A stretch of DNA of 64,000 nt from Rhodoplanes tepidamans (GTDB taxonomy: Bacteria; Pseudomonadota; Alphaproteobacteria; Rhizobiales; Xanthobacteraceae). The position numbers and the translations under genes were made by a program. Location of the stretch: contig NZ_JAUSUJ010000003.1 in NCBI RefSeq assembly GCF_030813915.1, positions 248,001-312,000 on the forward strand, written 5' to 3'. The stretch's first letter is position 1. Each line of letters starts with the position of its first letter. The notes beneath the pieces are model-generated. The model ran no database searches, was not told the origin of the DNA, and worked only from the letters and a program-made list of their open reading frames with translations. Of the stretch, positions 54,320 through 64,000 are shown one piece after another.

Positions 54320-57300
54320 TCACCGCCGCGCGAGGTTCCGCCGCTCGCCGACCGTGAGCGCCTGGAGCTGGGCCTCTCCGAGCGAACCGTTGCCGACGAG
54401 CTGCACGGCGCTGTCGACATCGTAGGGACGCGGCACCTGAGACCGCCGGTCGCGTTCGTCCGCGTCGGGCGTGCGCTCCTCTCCGCCACCGCCATAGCCG
54501 AGGATCTCGACGATGATGACCGAGGGGCGATCGCCGGTGGCCTGCTGGGTCGCGGCGGCGGCCGCCTCCGCGGCCGTCTTGTCCTGGGTCTCGACCGCGA
54601 GGGGCGCGACCTTGGTGTCCTCCTTGGGCACGCCCTTGGTCTCGCCGCTCACCTTGATGTTGTCCATGTTGAGGACGAAGCGCGCCGCGACGTTGAAGTC
54701 GCCGGAGACCCGGATGCCGGCGTCGCCGGCATTGACCGTGCCCTCCGGCGCGATCAGGTCGACGTCGCCGGGCTCGACGTCGGTGAAGCCCTCGACCGTG
54801 CCGATGCCCGAGCCGCTGAAGTCCGCCTGCGGGATGATGCGGGTGACGCCGTCCTCGTCGGTATCGATGATCGACGAGACCGGGATGCGGGTGGTCTTGG
54901 CGCCGCGTCCGGCATCGACGTCACCCACCGTCGACCAGATGGTCACGTCGCCGCCGCCGAAGGTCAGGATGCGCGAGGCGTTCACCATCACGTCGTCCCG
55001 GGCGACGATCTCGATCCGGCCGTAGTCGAGGGAGACGATGCCGTAGCCGGCGTCGGGTGCCGTGTTGAGGCTCGCCACCTGGACGCCGCCACCCGGGGCC
55101 AGCAGGCGGATGTCGCCGTCGCTCGCATTGGTTCGGACGAAGGCGTTGCCGAACTGGATGTCGCCGTCCCAGCCGTCGCCCGGGAACAGGGTCGCGATCG
55201 CCGTGTAGCCGCGATCGTAGCCGCCGGTGGTCAGGTCGCCGGACTGGTCGCGTCCGGCCGCCCGCAGCTCCTGGACATAGACCGAGCGGACGAAGCGCTG
55301 CTGCGTCAGGGCCGGCAGGGTCTGGAACACGTCCCAGGCCTCGCTCGCCGACAGCGTCCGGCCGGTGACCTGCGCGACATAGGAGACGAGGCCGAAGCGG
55401 GTCTGCTTCACCGTCCCGTCCGACAGCGTCTCGTACGCGTCGGTGAGATAGAGCGGCACGGTGACGCCACCGACCGTGGTGGTGAGCCAGCCCGACATGA
55501 CGGCGACGTTGGTCGGATCGAGATAGGCCGCCATGAACGCCGCATAGGCCGGCTGCTGGCCATTGAGGCCGGCGATCACCTCGATCGAGGCGCCGGTCTC
55601 GGGCAGGCCGTTGATGGTCCCGTACGAGGTGACGGCGCCGTCGGTCAGGCTGTAGACCTGATTGCCGCTGGCCAGGATGGACATGGGAGACGCGGAGTAG
55701 AGACCGCTGGTCGAGTAGACGTCGCGGCCGGCGGTCAGCAGCAGGCTGCCCGGACCATCGATCTGGTAGGTGCCGCCGACGATGTCGCGCCCGGCACTGA
55801 TCCACGTCGTGTCGGCCTCGTGGAGGTTGCGCATCGCGTAGGTGGGGTTGCGGATGTCGGTTCCGGCGAGGATCTGGACCGACTCGTTGGCGGTCAGGCT
55901 GCCGCCCCAGATGGTCCCGTCGAGGGCATAGATGCGGCTCGGCTCGTGGTCGCCCGCATTGGGCAACGTGGTCGGATTCCTGACGCTTTCCAGATAATTC
56001 TCGAAGGTCGGAGTGGACGAGAAGTATTGGGCTCCCGCATAGTTGGTCAACACCGTGACCCAATTGTCGGTGCCCGAATACTTGACGTATTGCGTGGCCG
56101 AGCCGGAGCCGCCGGAGGGCACGAAGGCGGAGGGCAGCATCTCGCGGACCGCGCGGCTCATCAGGATCGTGCCCGGCGTGACGTCGTCGGCCGCCAGGAT
56201 GCGCAGGTCGATCTCGCTGCCCGGCAGGATGATCATCCTGGCCAGATTGCTGACATTCCCGTCGAGGGCGACGACGGTGGTGATCGAAGGATAGAGATTG
56301 GCGCGATCGTAGTAGGCGGCGTACGAGTCCGAGCTGTCGTCGGAGACGTGGTTCGCCTGATTGACCAGGACGACGTCGCCGCCGACCGAGACGAGCTCGA
56401 GGGTCGCGCGCTCGCTCACTCCCAGCATGTACGCCTGAACATAAATGCCCGTCGCGGCATCGTAGGCCATCAGCGGATCGATCACGCCCTGCACGCGCAT
56501 GTCGCCCTTGGTGGTGACGCGGAGCGAGGCGTCGCCGAGCGACAGCACCGGGGCGACCGAATAGACCGTGCTGCCGACCGTCACGGTGTGGCCGACGGCC
56601 AGCGCGGCGGCCTCGATCTCGCCGGCGCCGCGGGCGATGTAGTAGTAGCCGGCGTAGATGGTGCCGCCGGCATCGACGCTCAGGAGGCCGCCGTTGTTCG
56701 TCACCAGTTGCTTGTCGGTCGTCGTCGTGGTGCCGCCGAGCACGCGGCCGGTGGTGGCCAGCGCCACCACCAGGTTGTCGAGGTCGCCACCCGCATCGAC
56801 CCCGACATTGCCGCCGCCGAGCGCGCCCACGCCCTGCACGAAGCCACTGTAATCGACGTACCAGGTGGACTGCTGGCCCCGATTGGTGATGCCGCTGGCG
56901 GTGTAGTCGAGGAACAGGAAGGCGCTGTTCACCGAGCCGGCCGTCTTCAGCCATTGCGCATAGTTCATGTTGGAGGTGCTGCTGCTGCCCGTCAGATAGA
57001 CCGAGCTGATGTCGCCCCCGGCGCTGATGGCGAGGTTGCCGCCCCAGACCCCGTACTGGGCGCCGCTGGGCGCGCTGAAGTTGCTGTACACGGTCGGGTC
57101 GGCGCGGCCGGCCGTGTAGATCGCCGACTGGTAATGGACGAGGCCGATGTCGCCCGCGGCCGCGATCGTGATGTCGCCGGTCCCGGTCCGGACCAGCGAC
57201 CCGGCCGTGGTGCTGCCGAGCGTCAGGCCGCCCTCGCCGTCGGCGAGCGCCGCATTGGGCCGGACCGCACTCGCGCCGGCGGATGACAGATCCGCCCCCG

Positions 57301-60300
57301 CGGCCAGCCGCAGGTTCCAGGACTCCCGGCCGAGCAGCGTGTTGCTCGACCGCGTCGCGCCGTCGAAGCCGTCGCTGATATTGCCGGTGACGACGAGATT
57401 GCCCGCCGCGCGCAGCGTCAGCGTGCCCGCATGCGCGCTCATGGTGGACAGGTCCCAGTCGGCCGTCACCGCGATGTCGCCGGTGCTGCGCACCTCGATC
57501 GCCGGCATCACGAGGATGCCGCTGGCCGCGCCGAGGCTCGAGGTCGCGGCCCAGGTCACGAAGGTCGCAGCGTCTGCCGTGTAGGCGGCGGCCAGCGCCG
57601 AATCGATGGTGACGTCGCTGTCGTAGGAATAGACGGCGACGCCGTCCAGCGTCGACAGGCGCGCGCCCGTGATGACGGGGGCCAGAGAGGCGACGGCGAT
57701 GCCGTCGTGGGTGGCGTTCTGCAGCGCCCGGAACACCACCTTGCCGCCGTCGCCGCCGGAGACGTCGATGCTGCCGCCCCGGATGTCGAGCGTGCCGCCG
57801 GTCGCCTCCAGCGTCACCCGGGCGCTGCCCAGATCGTCGGAGCTGGTGGCGGCCGCCGTCAGCACGGCGTCGCTCGTCATCGTCAGGCCGCCGCCGCCCG
57901 TGATGGTGATCGTGCCGCCATAGGTCGAGCGTGCGTCGATGGTGCCGGAGACCGTCACCGATCCGGTATCGGCGGACAGCACGAAGGTCTCGGCCGTGGT
58001 GGTGCCGTCGATGACGACGTCGCCGTTGCGGATGCGGAACGTCCGCGCGCCGCTGAAGCCGGCCGTGTCGAGCCAGGACGAGAAGGCGGAGAAGTCGGCG
58101 AGCGCCGCGACGTCGAGCGCGAACGATCCGCCTCGCCCGCTCGCCGCATGCGCGTCGATGGCACCGGCCAGCACCACGGTTCCGCCGCCCGAGGCGGTCG
58201 CCGACAGGCTGCCGGCGTCGCCGCCGCCGGCGTCGGCCGACAGAGTCAGGGCCGAGCCCGCGAGCACCCGCACGTCACCGCCGACCGCGGTCAGGGCGAT
58301 GTCGCCGGAATCCGCGTAGGCCACCACGTCGTAGAACGTCTTGGCGTAGCCGCCGACGTCGATCACGGCGCCGCTCGCCAGCGTCACGTCGCCCGCCGTC
58401 GCGGTCAGGCCGACGCTGCCGCCGAGCGCATCGATGCGGCCGGCGAGCGACACGCTGGCGCCGGTGAACGACCAGACGCCGCCCTGGCTCCCGAAATCCC
58501 GCGCGGCGGTCGACACGCCGCCCCCTCCCGGGATCACCGCCAGCATGCCGGTGGTGACGACGGACTGGTTCGATCCGCCCTCGCTGGTGATCAGCGGCGC
58601 CGCCAGGGTGAGGCCGGCCGACCCCGCATCGAGGCTGCCGGTGCCGAGCCCGCGGATCGTCGTCGCGCCGGACAACGTCACGGCGGCGAAGCCGCCGAGC
58701 GTCTTGTCGCCGGCGGCCAGCACCAGGTCGTCGGCCGCGACCACCAGCGTGCCCGACGACGTGCTGGTGCCGGCATAGCGGCCGCTGGTGTTCTGCAGCG
58801 CGATGGTGCCGGCCGCCACCGTGACGGTGCCCGAGGTGTAGCCGACCAGGCCCGCAGTATCGAGCACCACGGTGTCGAGCCCGATCGCGCCGAAATCGAC
58901 GCCGGCGTAGAAGTCGATGGTCGAGTAGCTCTGCAGCGTCAGCACCTCGGTGCCGGCGAACCGCGTCAGCGCGTCGGTCCCGAACGCCACGCCGGTGACC
59001 GCACCGGTGGCGCCGAAGCTGATCCGGCTGCTGCCGAGCGTGACCGCCGTTCCCGAGATCCCGGCCGACCCGGCGAGCGTGAACTCGCCCGTGGCGTCGA
59101 GCATCAGCGACGCCCCGCCCGCCACCACCGCGCCCTCGCCGATGGTGAGCAATGCATGGCTGCTGCTGTCCACATTGGCGCGGATCACGCCGACCGCGTC
59201 GCCGTTGGAGACCCGCAGCAGCACGCCGTGGTCGCCGGTGGCCTCCGCCTCGGTCATGATCAGGTCACCGCCGCCGCCCGCGATCGTGCCCTCGGCGCGG
59301 ATCACGCTGCCCGCCGCCACGGTGACGTCCCCGGTCGCCGCGAGGACGATCTCCGGGCCGGTGAGCGCCGTGTCCTCGTCGTTGCGCACCACGATGCTGC
59401 CGGCCGTGACGGCGATCGTCATGCCGGAGGCCGTGGGGGTGCGCACGCCGCCGAGCAGCAGGCTCTCGATCCCGAAGGCGGAGAGCTGGTCGGCGTCGAT
59501 GATCAGGTAGCCGGTGAGATCGCTGGTCGACTGGCCGGCGCCGACCACCGCGATCTTGGCCCCGGCGATGTCGACGAGCCCGCCGCGCCCGCCGTCGACG
59601 CCCGAGGACCGGAGCGTGCCGTCCAGCGTCAGGCTGGAGGTGGCCTGCAGCACCAGCGAGCCGCCGTCCATCGGCAGGCGCGGCGTCACCACGGTGGTCC
59701 CGGTCAGGCGATACTGCAGGGTCTTGAAGTCGTCCGAGGCGAAATAGGTGTTGGCGCGGGCCTCGGCGTACTCGCTGTAGGAGCGGACCACGTCGCCGGA
59801 CATCACTCGCCACAGCGAGCTCTGCTGGTCGAACGTGCCGGTCAGCCCGTTGGCCAGCGAGCCGGCCATCAGCACCGAGCCGTCGGCCAGCGTCACCGCA
59901 GACTTGATGCTGGTGCCGGTCGTGCCCGAGACGAGCTGGACCGCATAGGCGCCATCGACGAGGGCGTATTGCGCCGGCAGCAGCACATACCAGCCGGCGG
60001 CGACGCCGTTGCCGCCCGCGAGATAGATCTTGCTGCCCGCGGCGATGCCGCTGCCGGCCGGCGCCGTCACCGACGCGTAGGAGGCGAGCGGCACGATGGC
60101 GTAGGTGTTGCTCATCGCCAGCACGCTGTGCGACCCGCCGGTGCCGGCGATGAACTGCGAGGCGAACAGATCGCCGCCGCCGGAGACGTCGATCGTCGCG
60201 CCGCCGGCGATCGTCACGGTCGGCGCGTCGAGGGTCACCGACTTGGCCGGCAGCTCGGTGATGCTGTCGGGTTCCGGGTCGCTCGAGCTGGCGTACCGCG

Positions 60301-63300
60301 CCCAATACTCGCCGTCGTAGATCACCCCGTAGGGCACCACCAGACCATCACCCGAGACCGACACCAGCGCGCCCTCGCCCAGGGTCACGGAATTGGTGGC
60401 CGCGAGCGTGACCGACCCGAACGGCGCCCTCAATGTGCCGTAGACCTCGATATCGGGCGCGGACAGCGTCAGCGACCCGCCCGCGGACAGCGGCGTGGTC
60501 GAGCTGCCGTTGCCCAGCACCACGATCTTGTCGGCCGCCGTGACGGTCGCGGTGGTCTCGGTCGCGGGATAGATCTGCGCCGCCGTCATCACCAGCGTGC
60601 CGTCGACATCGAGCGTCGCGGCCGTGCCGAGAGCCGGATAGACGAAACGGATCTCGTCGGCGGCCAGCTCGGTTTCGGCGAAGCCGCGGAGGGAGGCGCG
60701 CTCGATCTCGATCAGCGACGCTTCGAGCGTGACGGTGCCGGACGAGGTCGCACTCCACGCAGGAACCGTCGACGTGCCCCGGGCCAACGTTATCGCTGCG
60801 GCCTGAATCCGTGCCACCGTATCGTCGGAAACCGGAATGATCTTCTGTGCCGTGATGTTCAGGACCGTCTGCGGCAGGCTGAGATCGAGCCCATCGGTGA
60901 GGCCCAGCGCGTTCGTCGTGTTGATGTTTATCGTCGAGAAGCCACCGTTCCGGAAGCTCGTGTCGGATACCCGCGAGAATGTCAGCGCGACATCCGCGAT
61001 GGTGATCTTGGTCGATGGAGTCGTCGCGTTGACCGTGTTGTAGAAGTACTTGTTGATCAAGTAGACGACGGCCTCGCGGATCGCCGAATTCGTCACCCAT
61101 GGATCGACAGCCATGGAAATGGCCTCGTCCGGAATCGATCCGTCGACGATGACGATTCCCCCCGCCATCGATTGTTTGAGGGCATTGATCGCGGTCCGTT
61201 CCGCGGACGTCAGCTTGATCGCGTCCGTTCCGAACTCGTCGTAGAGATCGAGATCGAAGCTCGAATAGGACTTGCGTGTGAATTTGCCGGTCGTGGGATC
61301 GTAGTATCCGAGATAGGTGGGAATCGTCGTGGTGCTTCCGCTGCTGCTCGACGCTGTCGCACCATCGATCAGCGTCAGCGTGCCGCCGGCCGCGCCGGAT
61401 CCGCCCGCCCGAGCGATCAGCGTGGCTTCGAGATCGGTTTGTCCCGGCAGAGTGATGCTGATCGATCCGCCGTCGCTCGCCAGGGTCAGCGGCTGGACCG
61501 AGCGGCCGGTGACGACGTCGATCGTCGCCGAGGTGCCGGAGGCGTCGATCACCACGGTCGTCGCGATGTCGAGGGTGGTCCCCGACAGAGTGATCGATCC
61601 GCCGTCCAGCACCTCGCCGGAGCGCAGGCCGGTGGTCGGGTCGGTGTAGACGACCGCCTCTCCCAGCGCATGCAGCCGCGCCGCTTCCCCCAGCACGACG
61701 TTGCTCGCCGAGACGGAAATGCGTCCCGCCGGCGCCGAGACGGTGCCGTTCACCCGTACGATGCCCGTGGTCGTGCTCGTATCTAACTGTGTCAGGTCGA
61801 TACTGCCGCCGACGTCGGAGGTGAGGCTGGCACCGGTTCCGATCGTGATGCTCGTGGTGGAGCTCAGGTCGATCGAAGTCGTGTCCAGGTTCGCCCGATC
61901 CACCAGATCCAGCACCCGGATGGTGCCGACCTCGCTCAGCCTGGTCCCGGTCGCCACGCTGGCCAGGTCGACGCCGATCAGGTCGATGCTGGTCGGCACC
62001 AACGTCGCCGTGACGCCGTCCGGCACCGTGATCGTGTCCGCCGTGATCGAGACGGAGCGGAAGCCGCTGTCGCCGAAGAGCGTGGCCGGAAGATAGAACG
62101 TGCCGTCGCCGGGGTCGGTGCCGCCGATCTGCACCGCACCATCGAGCGTCAGGACGAGGCTGCCGCCGGATCCGGCCGCAAAGGCCCGCAAATCGAGGGC
62201 CGCGAGGGCGGCGCTGTCGAGGCCGCCGAGCCTGATCGAGCCGGCATCGCCGTAGCTGACGCCGACCTCGCCCGCCAGTGATTTGTACCAGCCGCCGCCG
62301 GACACGTCGATGATCGCGCCCGGCGCGACCGTGAGCGCCCCGTTGAGCGCGACCGAGCCGCCGTCGACGGTCGGTGCGACCGCGCCGGTGGAGGCGCTAT
62401 TGTACCACTCCCCGCCGACGTCCAGCACCGCCGTCGAGCCGAGCGTCAGGTTGCCCGTGGTGACGTAGACGGAACCGCCGGGACTCGTGATGGAGCCGTC
62501 GAGCACCGCGTGTGTCGTGATGCTGGTCGCGGCGTTCGCGCCGATCGAAAGGCTCGTGCCGGCCGCCAGGTCGACACGGGCGTCGGCCGCCAGCGTGAAC
62601 GTGCCGTTGAAATAGAGCTCGATCGTCCCGAGGCCGGAGCCGGACAGCATGTCGTCGTTCAGATAGACCGTCTTGGCGTAGACCGCATTGGTGCCGCCGG
62701 AGATGTCGGAGAACGACGACGGCAGAGCCGACGACGCCGTGAAGCCGGACGGAAGCGTCACGGGATTCGACGTGATCACGATGTTCGAGGCGAGCCAGAG
62801 CCGGTCTTCGTTGCCGGCGCCGCCGACGATCAGCGTGCCCGCCGTCGCCGTCTGCCCGCTCGCCGCCTGGTGCTCGCCGGTGATGACCCCGGCCTCGATC
62901 GCGCCTTCGAGCACGAGGCCCGACCCCTGATAGATCGCCAGCGACCCGGCGGCTCGACCCTCGGTGTAGCCCTCCTCCCAGGTCGAGGTGCGGCGAAGCT
63001 TGTTGGAGTAGGTTTCCGTGACGCCCCAGCGGTCGTGGCCGACCACCGTGTCGCCGGCGAGGCCGACATAGACGCGGTCCGGCGTCGCCTCGCTGATGTC
63101 GTAGATCTTGCCGTCCGCGCCGAGCAGCTTGGTCGTATCGACCAACCCCGCCGTGTAGGTGACGGCACCACCCGAGATGTCGATCACCGAGCCGGAGCGG
63201 GTGATGATGTCGCCGCCGGACTTCAGCGTGATCGTGCCGCCGGTCGTCGCCAGCTCGGCCAGCGTCGTCGTCCCGGTGCCGACCCATCCGGTGACGTCGG

Positions 63301-64000
63301 CGAGCGGGGTGCCGACCCAGGCGCCGGTCTCGCCGTCCACCCAGTCGACCCCGGACATGACGCTGTCCGTGAAGGTGCCGCTCTTGCGCTTGTCGACATA
63401 GATGGTCTCGCCGGTCAGCCAGGAGTCCGCGTAGAGCACGCTGTCGCGCAGCTCGTTGACCCGCAGCTCGGCCGCGACGACGTTGCTGCTCACCGACAAC
63501 GTCACGTCGGCGAGACCCGCGACGCTCACATAGGCGTCTTCTCCGATGTAGATGCGGCTGCCGTCGTTCTGCTTGCTGGTGTCGGACGAGTTCGGCTCGT
63601 CGGAGGCGTCCGCAGCCGCGCTCGCCACCGCGACGATGGTGCCGGAGACCGCGACCACGCTGGCGTTGGATTCGATGTCGATCAGCAGGCCGCGCAGCGT
63701 GATGCTGCCCGGCGTGTAGAGTGTGTCCGTCGCGCTCGTCTCGATCGTCGAGGTGTCGGTGAGATCGGGCTCGACCAGGGTCACGCTGCCCACGCCGAGC
63801 GTCAGCGTCCCGGGCGACCAGTGATCCAGGCGACTGTAGTCGAGCGAGGAGGAGTGGGCGTACATGCCCTGGCCCCAGGCGCGCAGGATGATCTCGCCGG
63901 CCTGGTTGTCCAGCGCGGTCGTCGCGTACAGGGCGCCGAGCTGGTTCACCTCGCGTCCCTGCATGATGATCACGCCGCGCTCCGACGTGACGATGCCGGT
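54320..64000 (-). CDS. Filamentous haemagglutinin-type adhesin, C-terminal part (5' end outside window)
   Basis: The frame is open to base 64000, so more than 3,220 residues are present and the N-terminus (signal, TPS secretion domain) is missing. Composition is rich in Gly, Ala, Ser, Thr, Val and Asp with no obvious cysteine, and endless short beta-strand units such as GSITLRG, GDVTVAAGSVI and LTLSAPDIEV, the hallmark of a right-handed beta-helix. The end (DVDLIAPEGTVNAGDAGIRV, then a charged tail) matches the DUF3739-type C-terminus of filamentous haemagglutinin family proteins. These are exported by two-partner secretion through a TpsB pore and act in adhesion or aggregation. The partner pore gene is not in the window. 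It converges on the siderophore operon and is separated from it by the transposase remnant, so a functional link is unlikely. Confidence 0.88.
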   Translation of the reverse strand, partial: TGIVTSERGVIIMQGREVNQLGALYATTALDNQAGEIILRAWGQGMYAHSSSLDYSRLDHWSPGTLTLGVGSVTLVEPDLTDTSTIETSATDTLYTPGSITLRGLLIDIESNASVVAVSGTIVAVASAAADASDEPNSSDTSKQNDGSRIYIGEDAYVSVAGLADVTLSVSSNVVAAELRVNELRDSVLYADSWLTGETIYVDKRKSGTFTDSVMSGVDWVDGETGAWVGTPLADVTGWVGTGTTTLAELATTGGTITLKSGGDIITRSGSVIDISGGAVTYTAGLVDTTKLLGADGKIYDISEATPDRVYVGLAGDTVVGHDRWGVTETYSNKLRRTSTWEEGYTEGRAAGSLAIYQGSGLVLEGAIEAGVITGEHQAASGQTATAGTLIVGGAGNEDRLWLASNIVITSNPVTLPSGFTASSALPSSFSDISGGTNAVYAKTVYLNDDMLSGSGLGTIELYFNGTFTLAADARVDLAAGTSLSIGANAATSITTHAVLDGSITSPGGSVYVTTGNLTLGSTAVLDVGGEWYNSASTGAVAPTVDGGSVALNGALTVAPGAIIDVSGGGWYKSLAGEVGVSYGDAGSIRLGGLDSAALAALDLRAFAAGSGGSLVLTLDGAVQIGGTDPGDGTFYLPATLFGDSGFRSVSITADTITVPDGVTATLVPTSIDLIGVDLASVATGTRLSEVGTIRVLDLVDRANLDTTSIDLSSTTSITIGTGASLTSDVGGSIDLTQLDTSTTTGIVRVNGTVSAPAGRISVSASNVVLGEAARLHALGEAVVYTDPTTGLRSGEVLDGGSITLSGTTLDIATTVVIDASGTSATIDVVTGRSVQPLTLASDGGSISITLPGQTDLEATLIARAGGSGAAGGTLTLIDGATASSSSGSTTTIPTYLGYYDPTTGKFTRKSYSSFDLDLYDEFGTDAIKLTSAERTAINALKQSMAGGIVIVDGSIPDEAISMAVDPWVTNSAIREAVVYLINKYFYNTVNATTPSTKITIADVALTFSRVSDTSFRNGGFSTININTTNALGLTDGLDLSLPQTVLNITAQKIIPVSDDTVARIQAAAITLARGTSTVPAWSATSSGTVTLEASLIEIERASLRGFAETELAADEIRFVYPALGTAATLDVDGTLVMTAAQIYPATETTATVTAADKIVVLGNGSSTTPLSAGGSLTLSAPDIEVYGTLRAPFGSVTLAATNSVTLGEGALVSVSGDGLVVPYGVIYDGEYWARYASSSDPEPDSITELPAKSVTLDAPTVTIAGGATIDVSGGGDLFASQFIAGTGGSHSVLAMSNTYAIVPLASYASVTAPAGSGIAAGSKIYLAGGNGVAAGWYVLLPAQYALVDGAYAVQLVSGTTGTSIKSAVTLADGSVLMAGSLANGLTGTFDQQSSLWRVMSGDVVRSYSEYAEARANTYFASDDFKTLQYRLTGTTVVTPRLPMDGGSLVLQATSSLTLDGTLRSSGVDGGRGGLVDIAGAKIAVVGAGQSTSDLTGYLIIDADQLSAFGIESLLLGGVRTPTASGMTIAVTAGSIVVRNDEDTALTGPEIVLAATGDVTVAAGSVIRAEGTIAGGGGDLIMTEAEATGDHGVLLRVSNGDAVGVIRANVDSSSHALLTIGEGAVVAGGASLMLDATGEFTLAGSAGISGTAVTLGSSRISFGATGAVTGVAFGTDALTRFAGTEVLTLQSYSTIDFYAGVDFGAIGLDTVVLDTAGLVGYTSGTVTVAAGTIALQNTSGRYAGTSTSSGTLVVAADDLVLAAGDKTLGGFAAVTLSGATTIRGLGTGSLDAGSAGLTLAAPLITSEGGSNQSVVTTGMLAVIPGGGGVSTAARDFGSQGGVWSFTGASVSLAGRIDALGGSVGLTATAGDVTLASGAVIDVGGYAKTFYDVVAYADSGDIALTAVGGDVRVLAGSALTLSADAGGGDAGSLSATASGGGTVVLAGAIDAHAASGRGGSFALDVAALADFSAFSSWLDTAGFSGARTFRIRNGDVVIDGTTTAETFVLSADTGSVTVSGTIDARSTYGGTITITGGGGLTMTSDAVLTAAATSSDDLGSARVTLEATGGTLDIRGGSIDVSGGDGGKVVFRALQNATHDGIAVASLAPVITGARLSTLDGVAVYSYDSDVTIDSALAAAYTADAATFVTWAATSSLGAASGILVMPAIEVRSTGDIAVTADWDLSTMSAHAGTLTLRAAGNLVVTGNISDGFDGATRSSNTLLGRESWNLRLAAGADLSSAGASAVRPNAALADGEGGLTLGSTTAGSLVRTGTGDITIAAAGDIGLVHYQSAIYTAGRADPTVYSNFSAPSGAQYGVWGGNLAISAGGDISSVYLTGSSSTSNMNYAQWLKTAGSVNSAFLFLDYTASGITNRGQQSTWYVDYSGFVQGVGALGGGNVGVDAGGDLDNLVVALATTGRVLGGTTTTTDKQLVTNNGGLLSVDAGGTIYAGYYYIARGAGEIEAAALAVGHTVTVGSTVYSVAPVLSLGDASLRVTTKGDMRVQGVIDPLMAYDAATGIYVQAYMLGVSERATLELVSVGGDVVLVNQANHVSDDSSDSYAAYYDRANLYPSITTVVALDGNVSNLARMIILPGSEIDLRILAADDVTPGTILMSRAVREMLPSAFVPSGGSGSATQYVKYSGTDNWVTVLTNYAGAQYFSSTPTFENYLESVRNPTTLPNAGDHEPSRIYALDGTIWGGSLTANESVQILAGTDIRNPTYAMRNLHEADTTWISAGRDIVGGTYQIDGPGSLLLTAGRDVYSTSGLYSASPMSILASGNQVYSLTDGAVTSYGTINGLPETGASIEVIAGLNGQQPAYAAFMAAYLDPTNVAVMSGWLTTTVGGVTVPLYLTDAYETLSDGTVKQTRFGLVSYVAQVTGRTLSASEAWDVFQTLPALTQQRFVRSVYVQELRAAGRDQSGDLTTGGYDRGYTAIATLFPGDGWDGDIQFGNAFVRTNASDGDIRLLAPGGGVQVASLNTAPDAGYGIVSLDYGRIEIVARDDVMVNASRILTFGGGDVTIWSTVGDVDAGRGAKTTRIPVSSIIDTDEDGVTRIIPQADFSGSGIGTVEGFTDVEPGDVDLIAPEGTVNAGDAGIRVSGDFNVAARFVLNMDNIKVSGETKGVPKEDTKVAPLAVETQDKTAAEAAAAATQQATGDRPSVIIVEILGYGGGGEERTPDADERDRRSQVPRPYDVDSAVQLVGNGSLGEAQLQALTVGERRNLARR

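Noticed and set aside
54320-54390. The adhesin C-terminus (LQALTVGERRNLARR) resembles the PKS2 C-terminus (LHALSAGERRDLARR).
   Set aside because: Both are short helical, charged ends of unrelated proteins; a shared origin or docking role for an exported adhesin is implausible. It is probably coincidence.
57431-61786. A very long open frame on the plus strand opposite the adhesin gene; similar long antisense frames lie opposite the receptor (5284-7647), NRPS1/MFS (18422-22087) and PKS2/NRPS3 (40630-46440).
   Set aside because: They encode Arg/His/Gly/Ala-rich sequence without any domain and mirror the GC-rich third positions of real genes, a usual artefact at this GC content.

Overview
The window is very GC-rich, with strongly GC-biased third codon positions, and looks like an alphaproteobacterial chromosome, probably Hyphomicrobiales (Rhizobiales). 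The cyclic beta-1,2-glucan synthase at the left edge is typical of that group. No rRNA, tRNA or CRISPR was seen, and the species cannot be named from the sequence.

Layout. (1) 1-3945: 3' part of a cyclic beta-1,2-glucan synthase gene. (2) 3804-7425, minus: an ExbB-like proton channel and a TonB-dependent receptor. (3) 7727-14331, minus: two full-length ABC exporter-fold half-transporters resembling YbtPQ/IrtAB, then a MacB/Dev-type ATPase, FtsX-like permease and HlyD adaptor. (4) 14516-34199, minus: a tightly packed run encoding 2,3-dihydroxybenzoate (DHB) synthesis (EntC, EntB isochorismatase, EntA), a Sfp-type phosphopantetheinyl transferase, NRPS1 (ArCP-Cy-A-PCP), an MFS transporter, a stand-alone ketosynthase, a crotonyl-CoA carboxylase/reductase (CCR) homologue, NRPS2 (Cy-A-PCP), PKS1 (KS-AT-KR-ACP) and a small docking-domain/carrier protein. 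(5) 34489-35340, plus: an AraC-family regulator. (6) 35347-37536, minus: a KS followed by a decayed acyltransferase. (7) 37810-53491, plus: PKS2 (KS-AT-KR-ACP), NRPS3 (Cy-A-PCP-oxidase), NRPS4 (docking-Cy-A-PCP), a type II thioesterase, a membrane acyltransferase and a DHB-AMP ligase (EntE). (8) 53492-54319: gene-poor, with a remnant of an IS256-family transposase. (9) 54320-64000, minus: the C-terminal part of a very large filamentous-haemagglutinin-type adhesin, running off the window.

How the genes work together. Regions 2-7 form a complete siderophore-type locus: precursor supply, activation, assembly, editing, export, receptor, energising and inner-membrane transport, with an AraC activator at the divergent centre. 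DHB is activated by EntE and loaded on the aryl carrier domain of NRPS1. Four Cy-A-PCP modules, all with a cysteine-type A-domain code, should install four cysteine-derived rings, one oxidised to a thiazole by the terminal domain of NRPS3. Two PKS modules add ketide units. PKS2 has a malonyl-type AT motif (HAFH). PKS1 has an alkylmalonyl-type motif (RAGH) and shares its operon with a CCR whose substrate pocket looks enlarged, suggesting a branched extender unit. I know of no described siderophore with this combination. The product is inferred, and the order in which the proteins act is not fixed by the sequence.
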